Source of the DNA: Ga0077527 sp964486865
GTDB lineage: Bacteria; Pseudomonadota; Gammaproteobacteria; Burkholderiales; SG8-41
DNA: 64,000 nucleotides
Direction of reading: 5' to 3'
Assembly: GCA_964486865.1 (NCBI GenBank)
Contig: CAZAOZ010000012.1
Span: 1 to 64,000 of the forward strand
A program made the position numbers and the translations under genes. Positions 25,117 through 32,917 of the stretch are shown here, piece after piece (position 1 is the stretch's first letter; each line of letters starts with the position of its first letter). Below the pieces are notes generated by a model. The model was not told the DNA's origin and searched no databases. It worked only from the letters and a program-made list of their open reading frames with translations.

Positions 25117-26097
25117 ATGAGACTGCAAAGCCCTGATATCAGCATCTCCGCACTACTCCTGGCCTGCCTCCTCTCTTCGGTTGCCGTATATGCCCAGAGT
25201 TATCCGACAAAGCCGATCCGGATGGTGGTTCCATTTCCGGCAGGCGGAGGCTCCGACACCATGGCACGCACTCTCGCCCGGAAACTTGAGGAAAGTCTTG
25301 GTCAAAGAGTTATCGTTGACAATCGCGTAGGTGCTGCCGGAAGCATCGGTGCCGATATCGCCGCGAAAGCGCCTGCTGACGGATATACGATCCTGCTGGG
25401 ATCCACATCGGAGCTTACGCAATACCCGAATGTAAATCCGTCCATACCCTATTCTCCTCTGCGTGATTTTGCGCCAATCAGCCTGGTTGGAACGGTCCCG
25501 CTGGTGTTGGTAGTGCATCCCTCCCTGCCGGTCAACTCGGTGCAGGATTTGATTGCTCTCGCCAGGAAGCGTCCGGGCGAAATACTTTTTGGATCAGCGG
25601 GCAACGGTTCCACCACGCATCTGGCCGTGGAAATGTTCATATTGAAAACCGGCATCAAGATTACGCATGTGCCCTACAAGGGAAGTAATTTTGCGACCGT
25701 TGACCTGGTCGCCGGAAATATTCAGATGGCGATACCGACCATGCCTTCCGTATTCCCGTTCATCGAGTCGAATCGCCTGAAAATTCTCGCGGTCTCAACG
25801 GCGAAGCGAACCCCCTTGCTCCCCAATGTGCCGTCAGTGCAGGAAGCCGGGATTGCGGGATACGACAACGATTTATGGACGGGGCTGCTTGCTCCGGCGG
25901 GAACACCGAGAGCGATACTTTCTCTCCTGCAGGCCGAGACGGTGCGCGCAGTGAGCTCTGCCGACGTTAAAACCGCTTTTGCCGCCCGTGGCGTGGTGCC
26001 AAAGAGCAGCACTGCTGAAGAATTCGCCGCTTTCATGAAAACCGAGCTGGCCAAGTGGGAAGCCGTGGTCAGGGAAGCAAAAATCCAGGGTAACTAG
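25117..26097 (+). CDS. Bug/TctC-family periplasmic receptor
   Basis: CAGGAGG lies 5 nt before the ATG at 25117, giving 326 residues; the longer frame from 25045 lacks a ribosome site. The signal peptide ends in AVYAQ. Hallmarks are YPTKPIRMVVPFPAGGGSD, VIVDNRVGAAGSIGADIAA, APADGYTIL, VVHPSLPVNSVQDLIALAR and LPNVPSVQEAGIAGYDND. It is followed after 100 bp by the triple-Rid gene and then the M20 peptidase, likely one operon. Confidence 0.95.
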   Translation: MRLQSPDISISALLLACLLSSVAVYAQSYPTKPIRMVVPFPAGGGSDTMARTLARKLEESLGQRVIVDNRVGAAGSIGADIAAKAPADGYTILLGSTSELTQYPNVNPSIPYSPLRDFAPISLVGTVPLVLVVHPSLPVNSVQDLIALARKRPGEILFGSAGNGSTTHLAVEMFILKTGIKITHVPYKGSNFATVDLVAGNIQMAIPTMPSVFPFIESNRLKILAVSTAKRTPLLPNVPSVQEAGIAGYDNDLWTGLLAPAGTPRAILSLLQAETVRAVSSADVKTAFAARGVVPKSSTAEEFAAFMKTELAKWEAVVREAKIQGN

Positions 26098-26196
26098 CGC
26101 GGCATGGCGGGGCTGAAGACTGCCGTTCCGGCTGCGCCAGATACCTGGCCGGAACAAAGGCCGCGTGAAAAATTTGAATGGGGATGAGCAGGCATC

Positions 26197-27492
26197 ATGA
26201 AAAACCATGTGAAACCGCTGTTGCCGGTCAATCTGGGGAACACCCGCATTCCTTATGCTCGAGGCATTCATGCGGGCGACTGGATTTTTGCGTCCGGGAT
26301 ACTCGCGACGGATTTCAAAAACGGGCTGGCGCCTGAGATCACGGCCTCACGGCCCCTCTCCGGGCAGCCGCGGTGGCAGCGCGAGGCAGCCTGCCTGTAT
26401 GCAAGGGCGACCGAAGTGCTGCAAGCAGCGGGAGCGGATTTCTCGCATGTTGTAAGAACCGATCAGTATTTTCCGGATTGGCGTGCGGTTCCTTTCCTGC
26501 ATCAGGTACGGCGGAATTACAGCAACCCCTGCGTCCCGCCCAGCACCTCCGTACTCGAACCCGGCCTGCTCTTTCCGGGCGCGGGGATGACCATGGAACT
26601 CGTTGCCGTGACGCCCAATCGGGCGCCCAAACCGAAGCCGGTTTATCCGGACGGCCTGGATTTACCTGCAACATCCTCGTTTGCGCCTGTCGTGGTTGCG
26701 GGAGATTTCGTGTTCATCGCGGGCTTCCTCGCGGCCTGGCAACCCGGAGATCTCGGGGGCATTGCACCCGAGGCGCAAGTGCCGGCCGGCCATTTGTGGA
26801 AGGGAAACCGCATTCAACTGGAAGTCGATTACATCATTCGCAAAAAACTCATCCCCGCCCTGAAAGGTGCGGGGTCATCACTCGGGAACGTGGTCAAGGC
26901 CCAGGTTTATCTTGCGGATATCAACGATGTGCCGGCCTTCAACCAGGTGTGGGAGCGGCATTTTTCCGGAAATATTCCGGCCACCACATTTGTACCCACC
27001 CTCAATCCGGGTTTTGCCATCGCGGATGCGCGTTGCGAGATCAATCTTGTCGCGTTGACCGACTCGGGCGCCACCAGAAAACAAGCAATCAATCCGCCGG
27101 GCCTGGTGTCGGCATGCGAGCGTCACCCCATTGCCGTGCGGGCGGGGGATCTGCTGTTATTTTCCGGCATGGTCGCCGCCGATGCAGGGGGACTGATCCA
27201 GGATGCGCGCATTGATCCGGAGCAACCCTACTTCGGCAGCAGCATCGAGGCGCAGATGGAATATCTGCTCGAGATGGCGGAGAAAACCTGCGTTGCGGCG
27301 GGCACTTCGCTTGCCAATGTGGTGCGCATCCAGCAGTTTCATACGGATCTCCGTGATTTCCATATGGCGTGCAAAGTCTGGCAGCGCCGCCTCCCCGGAC
27401 AACCGCTGCCGATCTCGGCTATCGGAGTGCCGCCGCCGTTGCTGGAGCCGGGATGTTCAGTGCAGCTGGATCTTTGGGTTTACGTTCCATGA
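26197..27492 (+). CDS. Protein of three tandem RidA/YjgF-like domains
   Basis: This 431-residue protein contains three successive Rid-type repeats. Domain 1 (about 18-150) begins YARGIHAGDWIFASGILAT. Domain 2 (about 165-290) begins VVVAGDFVFIAGFLAAW and ends PATTFVPTLNPGFAIADARCEINLVAL. Domain 3 (about 305-431) begins HPIAVRAGDLLLFSGMVAA and ends PISAIGVPPPLLEPGCSVQLDLWVYV. Rid proteins trimerise, so one chain could make a pseudo-trimer by itself. The usual catalytic Arg is not obvious in each unit (PPSTSV, PATTFV, PISAIG), which suggests altered or partly lost deaminase activity. The context (Bug, M20 peptidase) suggests breakdown of an amide or amino-acid derivative. Confidence 0.88.
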   Translation: MKNHVKPLLPVNLGNTRIPYARGIHAGDWIFASGILATDFKNGLAPEITASRPLSGQPRWQREAACLYARATEVLQAAGADFSHVVRTDQYFPDWRAVPFLHQVRRNYSNPCVPPSTSVLEPGLLFPGAGMTMELVAVTPNRAPKPKPVYPDGLDLPATSSFAPVVVAGDFVFIAGFLAAWQPGDLGGIAPEAQVPAGHLWKGNRIQLEVDYIIRKKLIPALKGAGSSLGNVVKAQVYLADINDVPAFNQVWERHFSGNIPATTFVPTLNPGFAIADARCEINLVALTDSGATRKQAINPPGLVSACERHPIAVRAGDLLLFSGMVAADAGGLIQDARIDPEQPYFGSSIEAQMEYLLEMAEKTCVAAGTSLANVVRIQQFHTDLRDFHMACKVWQRRLPGQPLPISAIGVPPPLLEPGCSVQLDLWVYVP

Positions 27493-27568
27493 AGCGGGCA
27501 ATCCCGCGGCCGGACGCCGCGAGCCGCTTGCCGGAACAGGATCATCAACCGATTGAAGGAAGAGTCTC

Positions 27569-28843
27569 ATGAGTCACCCCGACTATGCGCGCGTTGCAAG
27601 ACACATTACGACGGAGGCGGTGCGCGACACGCTGATCGCGATGGTTGATATCGCGAGCCCGACCGGGCGCGAAGGCGCCCTGGCTGAATACATTGTGGGA
27701 CGGCTCGCCAAGGCGGGGTTCAATGCCTATCTGCAGGAGGTCAGCGAAGGCCGCCCCAACGCGGTCGGCGTGCGCCCGGGGTCTGGCGACGGCATAAACC
27801 TGCTGTTCACCGGGCACATGGATACTTCCTATGATGGCGACGAGAGCTATCTCAAGGGAGAAGGGTTTAAAGCCAGGGCCGTATACCGGGACGGCTGGAT
27901 CTGGGGCCTCGGCGCAAACAACATGAAAAGCGGCCTTGCTTCCGCTCTCGTGGCGCTCGAAGCCATCTGCCGGGAAGATGTCCAGTTGAAAGGCGATCTC
28001 CTTTATGGCGGCGTGGTGGGCGAGACCGAAAAAGCCGCCGTGGATGAATATCGCGGAAGCTCGGTATCGGGCTATGGGGTGGGCACACGACACATGATCC
28101 TGCACGGCATCAGTGCCGATTATTCAATTCTCTGCGAACCGACCAACCTGAGGGCATGTACCGCGAACATGGGGGTGCTCTGGGTCAAGATCACCGTCGG
28201 CGGCACGGTCAGCCATGCTGCAAACGCGCGCCATCCCAGCGTGATCAATGCCATCGCTGAAATGCACGCCCTGCAGTCCAGCCTGGAACCATGGATCAAG
28301 GGCTACGAGGCAGCGCACATACACCTCGGTGAACATCCCAACGTCACGGTCGCGGCCATTCGCGGCGGCATGCCGTGGCGGCTCGCGCGCAACCCGTTTG
28401 AATGCAGTCTCTATCTCGATATACGCACCGTTCCGGGCCAGACCGCGGAAGAGGTCAAGCGCTCCCTGCGCAAGGCGCTGCGGGAATTCGCAACAGCGCA
28501 TGGCAGACCCGAGCCGGTGCTGCAGGTTCTGGTCAACGACCCGCCGACCGAAATCAACGAAGGGGCGCTGATCACCCAGGTCGTTTGCGACGCACACCGG
28601 CGGGTGACCGGCAAGGATTCGCCTTTCATCATTCGCCGCACCGGCGCGGACTCCACGCACCTCAACCGCTACGACGTACCGTGTCTCACCTATGGCCCCG
28701 GCGGGCGCACGCATCCCGATGCCAAGGCCCTGATGCATGCCGTCGGTGAACATGCGCACGTGGACAACCTGCTGACCGCGGCCAAGGTTTATGTCGATGC
28801 GGCGCTGACGTTGTGCAGTCAACCCGCCGCAGCCAAAACCTGA
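27569..28843 (+). CDS. M20-family metallopeptidase (ArgE/DapE/carboxypeptidase type)
   Basis: This 424-residue hydrolase has metal-site motifs LLFTGHMDTSYDG (His, Asp), GLGANNMKSGLASAL, VVGETEKAAVDE (catalytic Glu) and a final His in YGPGGRTHPDAKALMH. M20 enzymes remove N-acyl or amide groups from amino acids. It lies between the triple-Rid gene and another Bug receptor, all on the plus strand with short gaps. Import of an amide, its hydrolysis and then Rid handling of an enamine is a plausible route (inference). Confidence 0.92.
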   Translation: MSHPDYARVARHITTEAVRDTLIAMVDIASPTGREGALAEYIVGRLAKAGFNAYLQEVSEGRPNAVGVRPGSGDGINLLFTGHMDTSYDGDESYLKGEGFKARAVYRDGWIWGLGANNMKSGLASALVALEAICREDVQLKGDLLYGGVVGETEKAAVDEYRGSSVSGYGVGTRHMILHGISADYSILCEPTNLRACTANMGVLWVKITVGGTVSHAANARHPSVINAIAEMHALQSSLEPWIKGYEAAHIHLGEHPNVTVAAIRGGMPWRLARNPFECSLYLDIRTVPGQTAEEVKRSLRKALREFATAHGRPEPVLQVLVNDPPTEINEGALITQVVCDAHRRVTGKDSPFIIRRTGADSTHLNRYDVPCLTYGPGGRTHPDAKALMHAVGEHAHVDNLLTAAKVYVDAALTLCSQPAAAKT

Positions 28844-28903
28844 AGCGCCGGCGCCGCGAAAAACCCAAGCCATCGATCCGATCCAATCCCGGGGAGCAAG
28901 CGC

Positions 28904-29881
28904 ATGAAAACACCGCTGAAATTGTCCGTTTTTCTTGCCATGGCCGTTGTTGTTCCTGGCATCGCTCATGGCGCGCAAGCCCAGCCGTATCCGAGCAAAC
29001 CGATACGGATCATCATCCCGTTCGGCGCGGGCGGGTTCTCGGATATCGTGTCGCGCATTGTCGGGCAGAAACTCTCGGAGAGCATGGGGCAGCCCGTTGT
29101 AAACGATAACCGCCCCGGCGCCAGCGGCATCATCGGGACGGATATCGTGGCCAAATCCTCGCCTGACGGATACACACTTTTGCTCAGCAGCTTCAATCAC
29201 GTCGTGAATCCAAGCATGATGAAACTGCCCTACGATCCGATCAAGGATTTTGCGGCGATCAGTCTGATCGCCGACGGTCCGCCGCTGGTCATGATGGTCA
29301 ACCCCGCATCGCCGGTCAAAACTGTTCAGCAACTGGTCAACCTGGCCAAGGCGCGCCCCGGACAGCTCAATTACGGCAGCACCGGCATCGGCACTTCCGG
29401 CCATCTCATCGGCGAGCTGTTCAAGCTGGAGGCCAAAATCGACATGGTGCATGTCGCCTATCGCAGCAGCAACTTGTCCATCCCTGCGGTCATCAGCGGT
29501 GAAGTCAACATGGTATCCACCTACATGCCGACGGCACTACCCCACGTCCGATCAGGAAGGCTGGTGGCGATAGCAGTCACCGGTGCCCGGCGCTCCGCGG
29601 TGCTCCCTGACGTTCCGACCATGGTGGAATCGGGCGTGTCGGGGGTCGTGGTCAGCGGATTCGCCGGGTTCCTCGCTCCCGTCGCCACCCCGCCCGCCAT
29701 CATCAAGCAATTGCATCAAGAGATCGTAAAAATGACCAAGAGCGCGGACTTCATCAAGCGTTACACCTCTTACGACATGACACCGGTCGCCAGTACCCCT
29801 CAGGAACTCGTGACCTACACCCGGCAGGAGATCGCGAAATGGGCGAAGGTGATCAAGGCAGCAGACATCCGGATGCAGTAG
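28904..29881 (+). CDS. Bug/TctC-family periplasmic receptor
   Basis: GGGGAG precedes the ATG. This 325-residue protein has a signal peptide ending in GAQAQ, then YPSKPIRIIIPFGAGGFSD, VVNDNRPGASGIIGTDIVA, SPDGYTLL, MVNPASPVKTVQQLVNLAK and LPDVPTMVESGVSGVVV. It is the last gene of the receptor, triple-Rid, M20, receptor group. The HigBA/FAH region begins about 90 bp beyond. Confidence 0.95.
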   Translation: MKTPLKLSVFLAMAVVVPGIAHGAQAQPYPSKPIRIIIPFGAGGFSDIVSRIVGQKLSESMGQPVVNDNRPGASGIIGTDIVAKSSPDGYTLLLSSFNHVVNPSMMKLPYDPIKDFAAISLIADGPPLVMMVNPASPVKTVQQLVNLAKARPGQLNYGSTGIGTSGHLIGELFKLEAKIDMVHVAYRSSNLSIPAVISGEVNMVSTYMPTALPHVRSGRLVAIAVTGARRSAVLPDVPTMVESGVSGVVVSGFAGFLAPVATPPAIIKQLHQEIVKMTKSADFIKRYTSYDMTPVASTPQELVTYTRQEIAKWAKVIKAADIRMQ

Positions 29882-29969
29882 CGCGCATGCCTAGCAGGAG
29901 GAGCTCAGCTTTCATCACGCGCCGCAAAATATATAAATAAACAAAGGGTTATATTAACTCTTCGCCCGC

Positions 29970-30035
29970 GCACCGGGCTGCGCAGCACGCCGATATCCCG
30001 CCGCACGATCTCGCACACATCACCGTCCTGCAGAT
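29970..30035 (-). repeat. Orphan copy of the 3' end of an FAH-hydrolase gene
   Basis: On the minus strand this reads LQDGDVCEIVRRDIGVLRSPV-like, nearly the same as the end of the FAH gene at 30754-31542 (LKDGDVCEIVQKDIGVLRSPV, DNA 30771-30838). The two copies flank the higBA module on both sides. The orphan copy has no gene body. Confidence 0.75.
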
Positions 30036-30038
30036 CAA

Positions 30039-30413
30039 CTATGCCGCATGAAGTTCATCCGGCTGCCTGATCAGACTTTCTGCGGGAATATCCAGGCCAC
30101 GATGCAATTTCCAGATCATCCTCAGGGTCAGCGGACGCTTGTGGTTAAGGATTTCGTAAACCCGGTTCAAGCGGCCAATCATCGGCTCCAAATCCTTGGG
30201 GGTCAGGCCCTTCTGGTCCATCTGAAATTTGATGGCTTCCACCGGATCGGGCAGTTCGAGCGGAAAGTGTTTTCTTTCGTAGGCTTCAATCAATGTGACC
30301 AGAACATCAAGGCGTTCGCCATCAGCGGTATTTGCCCTGGCGCCCATCAGGGACTCAACCACTTTCAGGGTTGCGCGATAGTCTGCCTTGGTCTTGATCG
30401 GTTTAATATCCAT
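30039..30413 (-). CDS. higA: HigA-type antitoxin
   Basis: GGAGGTG lies 5 nt before the ATG at 30413 (124 residues). The N-terminal half (KTKADYRATLKVVESLMGA) is the HigA leader. The C-terminal half is a helix-turn-helix (QMDQKGLTPKDLEPMIGRLNRVYEILNHKRPLTLRMIWKL). It starts 11 bp after the higB stop, the toxin-first order typical of higBA. It should neutralise HigB and repress the operon at the palindrome 30737-30757. Confidence 0.9.
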   Translation of the reverse strand: MDIKPIKTKADYRATLKVVESLMGARANTADGERLDVLVTLIEAYERKHFPLELPDPVEAIKFQMDQKGLTPKDLEPMIGRLNRVYEILNHKRPLTLRMIWKLHRGLDIPAESLIRQPDELHAA

Positions 30414-30424
30414 CGTCACCTCCA

Positions 30425-30727
30425 TCAAATAGTCTGAGCGTCAATCTCATCGTACTGGGCATGTGTGCCAATGAAGCGAACGTACACCACACGGTACGGA
30501 TAGTTAATCCACACCACCAGCCGGTATTTGTTGCCGGCAAGATTGAATACCACGCGCCCGTCACGGAGGATGCTGGCGCTACCGAATGACGCCTTTACCT
30601 CTGCCGGCGATGCCCAGTCCGCCTTGAGCGCCTGACGGTACCAAGCCAATCCGGGCTCTCTGGCATCCCGATACGCACGGTTAGTTTCCCAGAACGCCTT
30701 TAACGTCGAAAGCGCAATAACCCGCAT
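30425..30727 (-). CDS. higB: HigB-type mRNA interferase toxin
   Basis: The ATG at 30727 gives 100 residues: MRVIALSTLKAFWETN, with KASFGSASIL, VVFNLAGNKYRLVVWINYPYRVVYVRFIGTHAQYDEI. This is the HigB (RelE-fold) pattern with the basic and Tyr residues used to cut mRNA on the ribosome. Antitoxin follows at once. Its GC content and strand fit an inserted module between two FAH tail copies. Confidence 0.92.
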   Translation of the reverse strand: MRVIALSTLKAFWETNRAYRDAREPGLAWYRQALKADWASPAEVKASFGSASILRDGRVVFNLAGNKYRLVVWINYPYRVVYVRFIGTHAQYDEIDAQTI

Positions 30728-30736
30728 GGAAAGAGT

Positions 30737-30757
30737 ATAGTCCCAATATGGGACTAT
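30737..30757. promoter_or_regulatory. Palindromic operator upstream of higB
   Basis: ATAGTCCC-AATAT-GGGACTAT, a perfect 8-bp inverted repeat, lies 10 bp upstream of the higB start and overlaps the stop codon of the FAH gene. It is the probable HigA/HigBA autoregulation site. Confidence 0.75.
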
Positions 30758-31542
30758 CGCAAGCCTGTCAGCACCGGACTGCGCAGCACGCCGATGTCTT
30801 TTTGCACGATCTCGCACACATCACCATCCTTGAGATCAGGCTCGGTCGCATCGTCTGTGCCCAGCCAGATCACATCACCGGGATGCAGCGTCATGTACTG
30901 CGTGATCTTCGCAATGAAATGCTGCGCGGAGAACAGCATCTTGCCGGTGTGGTATCCGGCGACCTTGTTGCCGTTGATGTGGATGTCGATGGTCAGGTTC
31001 ATCGGATCCAGCCCCGTGGCGATGAACGGGCCCATGGGCTTGAAGGTGTCGCAGTTTTTCGCGCGCCACAGCGTGCGGTCGGTTTTCTGCCAGGTGCGCT
31101 CGCTGACATCGTTGCCCAGCGTGTAGCCGAGGATGCACGACAGCGCATTCGCTTCGGTGAGGTTTTTCGCCGTCTTGCCAACCACCGCCACCAGCTCGCC
31201 CTCGAACTGCACCGGGCCGGGGGAATCGGCGGGAATCACAATCGCCTCATTCGTCGCCACCAGCGCATTCGCCGAGCGGTAACCGACGTCGGCCTTCTCC
31301 GGCGGCTTGGTGTTGGTGCCCTTGCGCTTGTTGGCCCACTCGATATGCGCGGCGTAGTTCAGCCCCGCGCAGTAGAAGTTGCGCGGCTCGCAGGGAATGA
31401 GGGTTTTAAGCGCGGACAGCGCATGGGTCTTGCCGTTGGTCTTCCAGTTACCGAACGGCGAGCCGTCGAGTTCATCGACACGGTCGCCTTCGACGAGGCC
31501 GAAGAAGATGCGGGACTGGTGCTGGAAGCGGCCGAATTTCAT
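30754..31542 (-). CDS. Fumarylacetoacetate hydrolase family protein
   Basis: GGAGA lies upstream of the ATG at 31542, giving 262 residues. FAH features are FYCAGLNYAAHIEW, VQFEGELVAVVGKTAKNL (metal-site Glu pair), GYTLGNDVSERTW, NCDTFKPMGPFIATG, and YHTGKMLFSAQHFIAKI. The family cleaves or decarboxylates beta-diketone-like acids from aromatic breakdown. Its final codons overlap the higBA operator, and a second copy of its tail lies beyond higA. Confidence 0.92.
   Translation of the reverse strand: MKFGRFQHQSRIFFGLVEGDRVDELDGSPFGNWKTNGKTHALSALKTLIPCEPRNFYCAGLNYAAHIEWANKRKGTNTKPPEKADVGYRSANALVATNEAIVIPADSPGPVQFEGELVAVVGKTAKNLTEANALSCILGYTLGNDVSERTWQKTDRTLWRAKNCDTFKPMGPFIATGLDPMNLTIDIHINGNKVAGYHTGKMLFSAQHFIAKITQYMTLHPGDVIWLGTDDATEPDLKDGDVCEIVQKDIGVLRSPVLTGLR
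30771..30838 (-). repeat. FAH gene tail, second copy flanking higBA
   Basis: These are the last codons of the intact FAH gene and match the orphan tail at 29970-30035. Together they bracket the toxin-antitoxin module as a direct repeat of about 65 bp. Confidence 0.75.
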
Positions 31543-31655
31543 GCTTGCTGTTCTCCATGTAATCGTTGCGCCGACTGCCATGTTCGCATGTCTGCGTCCC
31601 CGCGGCACGACCGCATGCCGCAGACACCGGCCTCAGGCAATGACTACTGAATTGA

Positions 31656-32240
31656 TCAACTGTGCACAAACGCCAGCAACGCCGCATAGTCGCCGGCATC
31701 CGCCGCACGCAATGCCGCAAGGTAACGATCGCGCGCATCACCACCCGCCTCAAGGTTCGCCCCACCCCAGCTGAATGATGCGGCGCCGTTCCGCCGCAAC
31801 AGCACGTCCGTCATCAACCGCGCATGACGGCCGTTGCCGTTCGGAAAGGGGTGGATCGCCACCAGCCGGTGGTGAAACCGCACCGCGATTTCGTCCAGCG
31901 GATACGTACGGTGCCCGATCCAGTAGCGCGTGTTCTCCAGCAGTTCGCGCAACTGCACGGCCACCTGCGCGGCATCCACGCCGATATTCTTGCCGGTGGT
32001 GCGGAACGTACCCGCCCAGCGCCAGGTGCCGCCGAACAGGCGGCGATGCAGCTCGCGCACAAAATGTTCGCTCAGCACGTCGCGCTCGCGTGAGCGCATC
32101 GCCCACGCGCTGCCCTCCAGCACATTCGCCTGCTCCCACTGGTTCAGCTCGGCTTGCGTGCGGATGTGGCCGGGAATCAGGCCGCGTGCCTCGTCGGGAT
32201 CGAGCGGCGTCGCGCCCGGCGCGTGTGCGTCGCCGATCAT
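31656..32240 (-). CDS. Mobile mystery protein B (Fic-domain)
   Basis: This 194-residue protein contains the Fic active-site motif HPFPNGNGRHARLMTDVLLRRNG with its catalytic His. FRTTGKNIGVDAAQV precedes it and an N-terminal EANQWEQANVLEG-like segment lies upstream. Fic enzymes transfer AMP or another phosphoryl group to protein targets. The adjacent HTH gene upstream makes the conserved mobile-mystery A/B pair, which behaves like a toxin-antitoxin or mobile cargo module. Confidence 0.93.
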   Translation of the reverse strand: MIGDAHAPGATPLDPDEARGLIPGHIRTQAELNQWEQANVLEGSAWAMRSRERDVLSEHFVRELHRRLFGGTWRWAGTFRTTGKNIGVDAAQVAVQLRELLENTRYWIGHRTYPLDEIAVRFHHRLVAIHPFPNGNGRHARLMTDVLLRRNGAASFSWGGANLEAGGDARDRYLAALRAADAGDYAALLAFVHS

Positions 32241-32258
32241 CGCGAATTCAGCGACCGG

Positions 32259-32711
32259 CTATTCCCACAACCGCGAGCGCCGGCCGCGCAGCAGTTCCTG
32301 CTTGCGCTGCGCGACCTGCATGCGCGTGTAGGCATCATCGGCACGCTGCTGCTCCAGCGCCATCGAATGCGCGATCGCGTTGACCTCGGCGTCGGCCAGT
32401 TTCTGCGCACGCGCATCGACCTTGTCACGCAACGGCACATCCGGCACCAGTGCATGCACCAGACGGCAATCGAGCGCGGCGCCCAGACGCCGCAACTGGC
32501 CCAGCGAAATCGTGCCCGCGGTTTCGCGTCGCTCGGCATCCATCCAGCTCGATTGCGACACGCCGGCGCGCTGCGCGGCCTGGCGCGTGCTGATGCCCAG
32601 CGCCATGCGGATGGCCCGCAGCCAGCCATCGACCGGCGGCGCGTCCAGCCGTTCGCGCCACGGCGCGAGGGCTTGATCGAGCTGGACTAGACGGAGATCG
32701 CGGGTATTCAT
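32259..32711 (-). CDS. Mobile mystery protein A (HTH regulator)
   Basis: This 150-residue protein has a central helix-turn-helix (RMALGISTRQAAQRAGVSQSSWMDAERRE) and a charged coiled C-terminus (ALEQQRADDAYTRMQVAQRKQELL). It is the usual partner of the Fic protein that starts 18 bp downstream. It probably represses the pair at the palindrome just upstream of its start. Confidence 0.92.
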   Translation of the reverse strand: MNTRDLRLVQLDQALAPWRERLDAPPVDGWLRAIRMALGISTRQAAQRAGVSQSSWMDAERRETAGTISLGQLRRLGAALDCRLVHALVPDVPLRDKVDARAQKLADAEVNAIAHSMALEQQRADDAYTRMQVAQRKQELLRGRRSRLWE

Positions 32712-32725
32712 GATCGACCATAAGC

Positions 32726-32739
32726 ATTCATTGATGAAT
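32726..32739. promoter_or_regulatory. Palindrome before the mobile-mystery pair
   Basis: ATTCAT-TG-ATGAAT, a perfect 6-bp inverted repeat in an AT-rich stretch, lies 15 bp upstream of the ATG at 32711. It is a likely operator for protein A. Repeated CGATCATAA/TGATCG words surround it. Confidence 0.55.
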
Positions 32740-32917
32740 AGAATGATAGCTTATAAACGATCATAAATAAACTATTTGAATGACTTTGGTCGCTCAAATA
32801 ATCGATCCCGCCCCTCCAATAAATATAATTCAATAAAAACAATTAGTTATTGAAGGACATCACCCTTGCCGTCCTCGACCGGACGCACCTGGCCGATGGC
32901 GATCAGGGTTCGAGGAT

